64,000 nt of DNA from Dasypus novemcinctus (taxonomy: Eukaryota > Chordata > Mammalia > Cingulata > Dasypodidae): contig NC_080694.1 of NCBI RefSeq assembly GCF_030445035.2, positions 76,099,257-76,163,256 of the forward strand, given 5' to 3'. Of the stretch, positions 53,831-64,000 are shown piece by piece. The notes under the pieces were generated by a model. It did no database searches and had not been told where the DNA came from. It saw only the letters and a program-made list of their open reading frames with translations. Numbering within the stretch: position 1 is the first letter of the stretch; the number at the start of each line of letters is the position of its first letter. The translations under genes were made by a program, and so were the position numbers.

Positions 53831-54300
53831 TGGTGGCATGGATGATTAATTGTATGTGTCACCTTGGCTAACCTATAGTACCCAGTTACTTAATCAAACA
53901 CTAATGAAGGTATTACTGTGAAGGTATTTTGTGAATGTGCTTATCATATACAATCAGTGGACTTTAGGTAAAGGAAATTCTCTTGTAAAATGTGGCTGTG
54001 CTTCAACCAATCATTTGAAGGACTAAACAGAATTTTTAAAAAAAAATTGTTCCCAAAAGAGAAATCCCAGCTCATGTCGGCAACATCAACTGTTGTCTTA
54101 ATGTTCAAATTGCAAGCTGCCCTTGCCATGTGAGTCAATTCCTTAAAAAAAAAATAAATAAATACATTGATTCATATCAACATCCATCCATGTATCTATC
54201 AATCATCTATCTACCTACCTATTTATCTATCAATCTCTCTATCATCATCTATCTATCTCCCATTGGTTCTGTTTCTCTAGAGAATTCTGACTGCTACAAT
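53831..54300 (+). repeat. Old dispersed repeat with TATC microsatellite
   Basis: GATTAATTGTATGTGTCACCTTGGC at the left, GTGGCTGTGCTTCAACCAATCA in the middle, TATC-type repeats at about 54178-54260, and CCCATTGGTTCTGTTTCTCTAGAG at the right. It is the reverse counterpart of 5960-6310. Confidence 0.6.
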
Positions 54301-57230
54301 GACCTATTTTTATCCACTCTCAAAATGTAACTAAGTATGGGTAAATGGAAAAACCTTGGGAAAAGTTTCCTAATCTTTCTTCCTTCTCATTCAGAAAGTA
54401 CTGGCTTGGTTGTCCAGGATAACACCTGGAGAAGGTAAAATAATCATCATCATATACCCAAAGGAGCAGCAGATAGATGTAGCATTCTTTTCTTATTGAG
54501 AGAGGCTTCCTATGCTTTAATCTGCACATATTGTTAAATAATTCATTACAAATAAAATTCATTACATGTTTTACAATACTGATGAGGTAAATAGTGATGC
54601 AGTTTACACATTACATATACTTTCCTATAAGGGGAACAAAATTATTCAATAAATTGAAAGAATTGAAGACTTAAGAAGATCATATTTTTTCGGGGATTTT
54701 TCAATTTACCCCAATCTTCACTCCTAATGCATTTTTCTGAATTTTAGGCTTCAGAAAATTTTGAGAAGACCCCTCTCTGAGCTTTTCCTAATATTTTTGT
54801 TCCATTGTGGAGGATTTGAATATATCCCACTGGATTTATTGCCTGTAGGCTTGACTGAACCCAAGGCATGAATGAGAAGCATAGGAAATAATAATTATAG
54901 AGCTAATATGAGACATTATTTCCTTAATATTTATGTATTTGGATAAGATAGTTGATTATTAAAAGTAACAAAATAATGATGCATGGTATTTATTGCCTGT
55001 GGATACAAAATTCATGACTGTAATAGCAAAATGTCAGAAAGGGGGAAATGGAAGTATATTACTGAAAATTTTTTCGAGGTTTATTTATTTATTTCCCCCC
55101 GAGGTTGCTTATGTTTCCGTTCAGTTTATGCCCATCGTCTGCTCACTGTGTCTGCTCATTGTATCTACTATTTGTATCTGCTTGTCTTCCTTAGCAGACA
55201 CCAGGAACCAAACTCAAAACCTCCAAAGTGGAAGGTGGGCACCCAGTCACTTAAGCCATATTATCTCCCTCATTGTGTCTCCTTATTTGTCTGATCATTG
55301 TATACTCCCTTTTTTCAGCTTGTTTTCTTCTTGTCTTCTTTAGGAGGCATTGGAAACCAAACTAGGGACCTCCCAAATGGGTAGCAGGTATTCAACTATT
55401 TTTTTAAACTATACAAAAAATGGTATAATTTACTTGAAGTTATCTATGATAAATTAAAATGTATACTATAAATGTTTAGTATGAGAGGTCATCAGAATAT
55501 TAAACAGAATCATAAAAATTTCTAATTAGTCCAAAATACAAACAATAAATGGGCCAAATACAAAACAAGTAGTTAGTTGTTAGATTTAAACAGAAACATT
55601 TAATTTGTTTCCTTGACTGAGCCATATCTTCCTGTTTCTCACTTTGTCTTGCAATCATTTTCTGGTTATCTTGTCAGTGTAACTCTAAAGGTCTGTTTTC
55701 CCTCTTGCCTAGGTTTTTATTTGAGATTTGCTGTATATTAAGGCTCTTGTGTGACACTTGGTGTAACTTATTTGGGGCATTCAGAGAAGCTCTTATTTAT
55801 CGGTTCAGATTATCTCAGGTTTTCTGGACATGATTCTTGCCCTATATATGCTGAGCAAATTGTAAGATTGCCTTTTATGTGCAATTGTTTCACTTCCTAG
55901 ACAGAAAGCTTTCTTTCCTCTGTTCCTTATGCTCTGCCCAGATTCTCTGAAAACTTGATTCCTCATGGCTGATTATGCCTGAGGTTCAAACCCACTGCTC
56001 TGAATGGCTCTTTGATCTACATCTGTGGAACTCATAAGCTGCATGGGACTTAGTGAAAGGGAAGGGTCCAGACTGGCTCGTAGATCTCCTATTTTTTTTT
56101 TGGAGTTTTTTAATCTTCAATTCAGCATTTGTGAAGTCCTCCTCCAGTTTCTGTCACCCTCCATATTTCCATGCAAATGAGATTGCTCTTTTATTAGTTG
56201 ATTCTGATGGGAGATTTTTTAGGGGATGTCTTGTGTTGCTCTGTTGATGACATCACTCTCTAGCTAATTCTTAAAGCAAGACATAGGGTTTCTTCATGCT
56301 GAAACTTAAACCCTGTGTGTAAATCAGCAACAAGAAGATGACATGCAGAATTGCTTGCGGTGGTTATCTGTGGTTTTGCAGACAAGTGGACTCTGCATTT
56401 TCTAATTTGAAAATGCTAAGTCTTACTAGGGAAGCATGTGTCACCTCTGTAAGTTCTAGATGAATGGGATATTCTGCAGATGCAACACAATTAGGGGCAT
56501 CTGTCCATATTCCATATCTCATATTCTTGGGTTTTCCCTAATAAGGTCTTAACTTTACTAACCAGTTTGACTCTGATGATAGCTGAACTGGAGCTCTATG
56601 ACTTATCAAGTCATTGGCCTGCTGCTCAGCCATTCTCCTCTTTGTAAGCTATCAAGATACCCTCCACTTTGCACATTTATCCACTAACATCTTATGAACA
56701 GCCTTCAGTCTCTCGGTATCCCAGTGCAAGTCATAAATATAGTATAGCAATCATCATCTAAATATACCGTCTCTCTTTGTAAACATTGATTCCCCCCATA
56801 TAATTCAAATATCTGGATCATTTTATGTAAAATGTTGTTCTCCTTCTGCAGAGACATTTTCCTTTGTCACCACCTATAAAATATTTATCAATTAGACTAT
56901 TTCCTTATGTGAGAGACCTTCCAAGCCCTACCTTCTAATCTGCATGGTGTCTTTGCCCACCTGGTGGTGAGTGGGCTAGCCACAGCTCCCCACATCTTAG
57001 CTCCTGTTTTCTTGGAAGTAGCACATGCTTTATTTGAGGTCCTTTGAGAATCATACAACAAGATGCGATTAGTCATGCAAGAGATTTACCATGGTGGGAG
57101 AGAAAGGAGTGATTTCTGTAAGGGTAAAATAGAAGGGATCCAGAAGAGGCAAGGAATCATCAGGCTATGATGCAGGTGTGACCCATATTGATGAAACTAA
57201 GAGAGGTATAGACAGAGATCTGGAATGCAG
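54240..57230. repeat. Right arm of the inverted paralogous block
   Basis: Matches the reverse complement of 3.94-5.97 kb over most of its length, with interruptions such as the SINE at 55.08-55.40 kb. Landmarks: AAGTACTGGCTTGGTTGTCC near 54410, ATATCCCACTGGATTTATTGCC near 54824, AAAGGCAATCTTACAATTTG in reverse near 55860, and CCACCTGGTGGTGAGTGGGC near 56959. No coding region. Confidence 0.75.
55075..55405 (-). repeat. Old tRNA-derived SINE with two head-like units
   Basis: Starts GGTTTATTTATTTATTTCCCCC. It has head-like sequence near 55200 (CCAGGAACCAAACTCAAAACC) and again near 55345 (ATTGGAAACCAAACTAGGGACCTCCC), suggesting a dimer or two nested copies. It is absent from the left arm of the inverted block. 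Confidence 0.65.
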
Positions 57231-58337
57231 TGAAGTGCTCAGAATGTTTCAGCCAGGAAGATGGGGATTTCAGAGCCATATTCATATGTCAGAGGTGTCT
57301 CGGGTGTCACAGAAATAGTTCCATGGCACAAAAGCTTCCCTCCCACAGTCATTGGATTATAGCAGCCTGCTCCAATCTAGCCTCAGAGGACCATGATGAT
57401 GGATTCAGAGATCATGTATTAATTAAGCTCCTTGATGTAACAGATATGAGTAATGCATCTTCATGGCTACAACAGCATCTTTGTATACATTCAGATTAGA
57501 GTTGACAAAAAATGTAATTTGCACAAGATTGGGAAGGTGGAACTGAAGCAACTCCTTTCCATTTTGTCCTTTCTCACCTCTGGCCCATGTCCAACTCTTC
57601 TTGTTTAGTGTTCTTATAACAACAGAGGACCAAGTTTTCTCTGAGCTGCCTGATGGGGACTCAAGGAGGCAGTATCTGCAAAAAAATGTGGTTTACCACA
57701 TTTAATTTAAAATATCACATATATTGTTTTTCTATATTCTGTACTTGACAGTGTCAACTTGTGCAGTTCTTGGGACTCTGAATTTGCTGAATTGCTTATA
57801 CTGACTCTGTCATCAAGTGAATTTTTTGAATGTTTGCTGATCTAGAATTGTGAATTTAGGATTCATTTTAGCCTCAAATGAAGATATATGAATTTTTTTG
57901 TCAGAGAGGATTTGGTTTCTGCTTACACTTTTGCCAATTACCAAGGGCTGCCTCCAACATGAAATCACCAAGTTGTTTGAAGATTCATTTTGGCCTATTA
58001 AACCAAATGCTATCATATGGAGAGCTTTACAAACAATACTTGGTTTTGCTTAATGATGCAATAAAGCTCATGGAAATCTGAGACATTCGTAGGGATCTAA
58101 TCTGTTATTTTTAGTTGCTAAATAATGTTATTTCCTGTGGATGCCATTCTTTGGTGTGCATTTAATTTATTTCCAATTTCTCACTACTATATCTAATATC
58201 ACAATAAACTTCTATTTGAGGACAGAATTAATGGAGTTTAAGTACTGGTTCAGAGTGTACATGTTCTTTTGTCTTCTTAATTAAATAAGGTCTGCCTTTT
58301 ATTTGTTCATTTAAGAAACATTTATTGATTACTGTTA
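57231..58337. other. Intergenic DNA
   Basis: No supported gene. ORFs of 60-90 codons here lack recognisable domains. Confidence 0.5.
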
Positions 58338-58353
58338 TATCCAAGGTAATTTT

Positions 58354-59400
58354 TATTTATTTTTTTTAAAATTATTTATTTATTTATTTTTTAAAATTAC
58401 ATTATGAAAAATATGAGGTCCCATTCAACCCCACCACCCACGCCCCTCACTCCCCCCACAGCAACACTCTCTCCCATCATCATGACACATCCATTGCACC
58501 TGGTAAGTTCATCTCTGAGCATCACTGCACCAATGGTCCACATCATAGCCCAGACTCTCTCACGTTCCATCCAGTGGGCCCTGGGGGGATCTATAATGTC
58601 CCGTAATTGTCCGTGAAGCACTATCCAGGACAACTCCACGTCCCGAAAACGCCTCCACATCTCTTCCTCCCGTTCCCCACACCCAGCAGCCACCATGGCT
58701 ACCGTTCCCACACCCATTCCACATTTTCTCTGTGGACATTGGATTGGTTGTGTCCATTGCACATCTATGTCAAGTGAGGGCTTAGATTCCATATGGGTAC
58801 TGGATGCACTCCTCCCGCTTCCAGTTGTAGACACTCTAGGCTCCATGTTGTGGTGGTTGGCCTTCTTCAACTCCATGTTAGCTGAGTGGAGTAAGTCCAA
58901 TAAATCAAAGTGTAGGAGCTGAAGTCTGTTGAGGCTCTGGGCCTGGGTGTCATATTATCAGTCCAGAGATTCGAATCACCTACATATATCTTAAACCCAG
59001 CACCGACTACAATTCCAATAAAGTAGCATGCAAGTCTTGTGAAAAGAGATCCCCTCTGGGTCCAATTCCATCACGCAGAAACACCAGCTCCAAAGAAGGG
59101 CTATCTGTCATGGCAGTGAACCCCTTCTGCCATGACCATAGAACCCGTGGGTCTCTTTATCCCTCCAAAGAACCAATACCTGGGGTTGTATCTACCTTAT
59201 CTGTCTCTTAGACTCTGTTCAGTTGTACATAGGGGTATTCCTTCTGACAAACTCCAGACTCTTTTTTAGAGACTCACAGCCTTATAATCTCATTTCTCCT
59301 TTCCATTTCCCCCTTACATTAGGTCAAACAGCTTCCCGAAGTCATGTCATTATATGTAGACAGGTATATTCTGCTGTTCCGCATTGAATCTTTAATTCAA
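58354..59400 (-). repeat. 5'-truncated L1 with target duplication
   Basis: L1 3' UTR in reverse, beginning with T/A-rich sequence and ATATGAGGTCCCATTCAACCCC. Flanked by ATCCAAGGTAATTTT at about 58339-58353 and 59401-59415. The 167-codon ORF on the minus strand is L1 UTR, not a gene. Confidence 0.88.
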
Positions 59401-59415
59401 GTATCCAAGGTAATT

Positions 59416-60688
59416 TTGAAGGTGCTGAACTAAGGTGCTTAGCAATCTCAGATCATATTTCATGGAATTTAAATTATTATATCCTTATTCAGTAATGCTG
59501 TGTCCCTTAATAGTCCTAACACCAATGTCCAGAGCATATTTTCTAAACATTTATCAGCTTTAGGGACTATTACACCTTTGTTAGTGAAGATCGCTAAATT
59601 ATGATTCACAGCAAACAGCTCTTCAAATCTCATATGCTTAATAAACAAGGATTTGTTTCTTCTCAAGTGAAACGTCCAGTTCATATTCTCTGTCAAATGT
59701 GTAGAAAATAATTTTCTTGCCAGAACACAGAATGAGGGAAAATCCACCTACTTAAAAATGTTCAGTCACAGTGGCAAAGCAGGTTTCACATCAGCAATAA
59801 AAGCTGAGAATGTCCATGTGGACAATAGTGGCAAGATATTGCTGGATACAGATACCCTAACTGTAGTTTCCTTATCTTTTTCAGTCATACAAACACATTG
59901 TCTTTCATTTTGACTTCTATTTGTATGCAATAACAATGCCTTCTACTGCAGTTAGATAGTTTTCCCTTTGACTGGGAAGATATCTTTCTTGTAGTACTAG
60001 AATTGCATTCTTGCTATTTGTCATCCAAGGTAAAAGGGTCATCATTCATACAATACAAAATTCCAGGGAAAACCCCAGTTTAGTCTCTGGTATTCAACAT
60101 CTAGTTTAGATTAAAACAGCTGTGGTTAAAGGTAGAGAGATGTGATTGGTTGTGAAACTGGCAATGTAGACATGGAAAGGAACAATTCCCCAAAGAAAAA
60201 GATGCTGTGTACCCAGAAGAGGAACTCTAAAATAGCATGGAGGGGAGAAAAGAAAATGGCAAACCTACAATACAATAAAATAAAAAATAATAAAGGATCA
60301 GTAAAATGATCATCTGTAAGGAAGGAAATATCACAGAAATAGGTCATGCTGTGTGTAAAAATTAGTATACTATTTCTTTCAACATAATAGCAGAAATATT
60401 TTGTTTTCTCCCTAATCTTTATTATTTAAGCATAATTATTATAGAAAAATTAATTCCCAATCAATTTTGTTTTCTTTTTATGTTCAGAACTATACATTGA
60501 AATTATTTGGTGCTGAAATAAAAATATTTATTTAAAATAATACCATTGTACTATTTTTCTAAGCAAAAATGATGATTAAGGCTTATTAGCTGAAATAATA
60601 TGCTTTGCAAACTAGTCCTAAAGCCAGGAAATGTTATTAATCTTTTGTGGAGCAATTTTTTTAATACCCATTTCAAATTTAACATCAT
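59416..60688. other. Intergenic DNA
   Basis: AT-rich, with no gene or named repeat recognised. Confidence 0.5.
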
Positions 60689-60702
60689 GGAAGTTACACA
60701 CT

Positions 60703-61577
60703 ATTTTTTTTTTTTAAAGAAACTGCCTTGAATAACTTTTTTTTATTGACTTTGTAATAATATTACATTAAAAATATATATATATATATGAGGTCCCATT
60801 CAACCCCACCACCCCCACCCCACGTCTCCCCCCCCAACAACACTCATTCCCATCATCGTGGCACATCCATTGCATTTGGTAAGTACATCTTTGGGCACCT
60901 CTGCACCTCATGGTCAATGGTCCACATCATGGCCCATACTCTCTCCCATTCCATCCAGTGGGCCCTGTGAGGATTTACAATGTCTGGTGATTGCCCCTGA
61001 AGCACCATCCAGGGCAGCTCCATGTTCCAAAGACGCCTCCACCTCTCATCTCTTCCTGCCTTTCCCCATACACATCAGCCACCATGTCCACTTTTCCCAA
61101 TCCAATGCCACCTTTTCTATGTGGACATTGGATTGGTTGTGTCCATTGCACCTCTATGTCAAGAGGAGGCTCAGATTCCACATGGATGCTAGATGCAATC
61201 CTTCCACTTTCAGTTGTAATCACTCTAGGCTCCATGGTGTGGTGGTTGTCCTTCTTCAACTCCATCTTAGCTGAGTGTGGTGAGTCCAATGAATCAGATT
61301 GTAGGTGTTGGAGTCTGTTGAGGTTCAGGACCTGACTATCACATTGTCAGTCCAGAGATTCAAATCCCCTAAATATATCTTAAACCCCAACACTAACTGC
61401 ACCTCCAGCACATTAGCATGAAAGTCTTATGAAGAGAGATCCCATCTGAGTCCAGATTCATCACACATAAACACCATTTCCAAAGAGGGGCCATCTGACC
61501 TGGTAGTTAACCCCATCAGCCATGACCATAACTCCCATGGGTCTCTTTAGCCCTCAAAGGAACCAATACCTGGGGGT
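60703..61577 (-). repeat. 5'-truncated L1 with target duplication
   Basis: Same L1 subfamily as 58354-59400 (GAGGTCCCATTCAACCCCACC). Flanked by GTTACACACTATT near 60690 and 61578. Ends at CCAATACCTGGGGG. Confidence 0.88.
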
Positions 61578-61837
61578 TAGTTACACACTATTGAACGATA
61601 ACCTATCTGTACCCAAAGAGTTTTAAATTCTCTCTATGTATTTTTTAAAATGGTAACAAGAAAATTAAATGTAACACAAATAAAATTTAAGTTTTGACTG
61701 AATTAAATGAATATGAACTACACTTAATAAAACTGAAATTTAAGTAAATAGAAATTAAATGAAATTAAATTAAACTACGTATACCCGGAAAAAAACATAA
61801 ATATCAAGGTATCTTTTTTTGTCTTCCTTCTTAATTT

Positions 61838-64000
61838 ATTTTTTCACTCTTCATTTTTTAAAATGTTACATTAAAAAAATATGAGGTCCCCATATACCCC
61901 CACTCCCCTCACTCCACTCCTCCCACATCAACAAACTCTTTCATCTTGGTGGCACATTTATTGCACTTGGTGAACACATTTTGGACCACTGCTGCACCAC
62001 ATGGATAGAGGTTTACATTGTAGTTTACACTCTCCCCCAGTCCACCCAGTGGGTCATAGCAGGACATATAATGTCCAGCATCTACCCCTGAAGTACCACC
62101 CAGGACAACTCCAAGTCCTGAAAATTCCCTCACATCGTATCTCTTATTCCCTCTCCCTACCTTCAGCAGGTTCCGTGGCCACTTTCTCCACATCAATGTT
62201 ACAATTTCTTCCATTACTAATCAATATAGTTTCATAGTAGAATAGTAAGTCCACTCTAATCCATACTCTATTCCTCCATCCCATGGACCCTAGGATGGCT
62301 ATGTGCAGTCCACCTCTATATCAAGAGGGGGCTTAGATTCCACATGGATGATGGTTTCAATTCTCCTTCTTGAAGTTGTAGGAACTCTTGGCTCCCTGGT
62401 GTGGTCGTTGACCTTCTAAACCTCCCTGTAGCTGGTTGGGGTAAGTCCAATAATCCAGTGGATAGGAGTTGCAAGTTTGCTGAGGCTCAGGGCCCAGCTG
62501 TCACATGGACAGTCTAGAGATTAAGGTCTCTTGAGTATATACCAACCCCAGTGCAAACCACAGGTCCAGTAAAAGTAACAGAAGAGGCATGTGTAGAAAG
62601 GTCCCATCTGAGTCCAACTCCATCACACTCAGGAACACAAACTCTAAAGTAGGGCCAACTGACATGGCACTGAACTCCAGAGACATCTGTCATGACCATA
62701 GAACCTGTTGGTCTCTATAGCCCTCAGGAGAACCAATACCTGGCCTTGTGTCTACTTTGGCTGTCTCTGGGACCCTGCTGAGGTGTGTGTAAGCATCACC
62801 CCTCAGATGACCTCCTGACTCTTTGTTGGAGACTCATAGCCATATGAACTCATTTGTCCTTTCCATTTCCCCCTTTTATCCAAAGTAAAAAAGCAGTTTT
62901 TAACAACTGACATTACATGTAGGCTGAGATATTCTGCTGGTCTGATTGACCCTTTTATTCAGGGTCTATTTCTAGTTACATCATCAGCTGGTGCTTGGTA
63001 GTAATCCCTCGGTGCCAGGGAGGCCCATCCCAGGAGTCATGTCCCATGCTTGGGGGAAGGAAATGCATTTACTTGGTAAGTTTGGCCTAGAGAGAGGCCA
63101 CATTTGAACAACATAGAGGCTTTCAGGTGGTAACTCTTAGACACCCAGCTGCTCTAGGCCTAGATCATATTTCAGGCACACAGGCTCATAAACATAGTCA
63201 TCAGTATCAACAGCTCATTGTTGGATCATCCATCTTTATTGGTCTTGGCCATTGCACTTGGGGGACTGTTGCTGTTCCATTGGGGAGTGTGATAGAACTT
63301 CCCTGGCTAGGAACTCAGCACTCCCTCGGTTGTCGTTTTCAACTGTAACCACTATGAAAATATTCAAACATTTTTATGTACCCTGTATACATGCCCTAGA
63401 TAACTCCCTCCCAACCATGTGTCTCCTATAAATAACACCCCACACCTGTGTTCCTCCCCTGCCATAGTTGAACATCTCTGTGGTCCAAAACTTATTTAAA
63501 AATGAAGCATAATATATTGTCAAGTTCCATTAACAGTAAAATAGAATATATTGATGGGTTTAAAGGTTAGATATAGAATACATACTAATTTAGAAAAAAA
63601 TAATAAAGTAAAAATAAATTGGGGTATCAAAAAATGAAAAAATGGAAAAGCTTTGTTTCTGATATTTTGCCTTTCATCAGTGCTATAGGTGTTGTGTGTG
63701 TACAGTAGAAAGGAAATTTCCATTTCTTCTTCAGTGTCTATATCCTTTCTTTTTTTTTCTAATTATTAAGTTTGCCTTCACAAAAGTTTTAGATCACAGT
63801 AATTCACATATACAATATATGGTACTCCCACATATCCAACATCAAACACTTTGTCCCTTGCCCAGCAATGATCTTTTTACATGTTGATATTATACTTGCT
63901 GCAGCTGATGTACATATATTGAAACAATAGCTTTCAAACTTGGGTCCATTTGGGTTTACATTATGGTTTACATTTTAGCTTATAGACTTTTATACATTTT
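61838..64000 (-). repeat. L1 3' UTR running off the window
   Basis: Colinear with 10508-11533 plus 26914-28130. It thus gives the uninterrupted form of the ERV-A target (near 62855-62865). It continues past the right edge. Confidence 0.88.

Noticed and set aside
57230..57499. 89-codon ORF with several Cys and His as a zinc-finger gene
   Set aside because: Spacing does not fit a known finger, no splice context, and it lies at the edge of the inverted block without counterpart support.
58397..58900. 167-codon minus-strand ORF
   Set aside because: Lies wholly in L1 3' UTR, and equivalent frames in other copies are broken.

Overview
The window is mammalian nuclear DNA. It has one intact single-exon olfactory receptor gene, no other recognisable host gene, and very dense LINE-1, SINE and endogenous retrovirus (ERV) content. 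The SINEs carry a tRNA-like head, a long GC-rich body and a (T)nAAAGATTTATTTATTT end. From memory this is the armadillo DAS family, so a xenarthran, probably Dasypus, is the most likely source. No database was consulted.

Layout. 1-6.6 kb: OR2-type receptor gene and intergenic DNA. 6.6-10.3 kb: an old L1 3' end interrupted by an L1 whose 5' part is inverted (twin-priming form). 10.5 to about 42.6 kb: one minus-strand L1 split by nested insertions. ERV-A (11534-26913) sits in its 3' UTR, a DAS SINE at 29.05-29.43 kb, and ERV-C (29623-38637) in ORF2. ERV-A is itself broken in pol by ERV-B (18167-23096) and in env by a palindromic LTR-B element (13499-14847). Every one of these LTR insertions has a matching 6-bp target duplication. 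44.16-51.70 kb: ERV-D, a plus-strand LTR element with no recognisable genes. 51.7-64 kb: intergenic DNA, truncated L1 3' ends, SINEs, and a block that is the inverted paralogue of 3.9-6.0 kb.

The three minus-strand proviruses A, B and C form one lineage. Gag, Pro and Pol are betaretrovirus-like: two zinc knuckles in A and C, two -1 frameshifts, and PPPY/PSAP late domains. Env is gammaretrovirus-like: WGCET, CWLC and CX6CC motifs. ERV-C is young (four LTR differences in 395 bp) and has open gag, pro, pol and env, but its reverse transcriptase active site reads YMDN. ERV-A is older and broken. ERV-B is a deleted, probably non-autonomous mosaic.

The most interesting signals are as follows. (1) A 63-65 codon two-helix ORF with an AP-x-DWNL core lies immediately before env in all three proviruses, coupled to env by ATGA, TAATG or TAACATG, and is duplicated in ERV-B. 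(2) ERV-C Env has a 96-residue leader with an arginine-rich motif and leucine-rich stretch, like the Rem/Rec-type leaders of betaretroviruses. (3) Ten 39-bp gag repeats each carry a YY1-type core. (4) An LTR-LTR palindrome integrated with a normal target duplication. (5) An AT-rich non-coding block is shared by ERV-B and the unrelated ERV-D.
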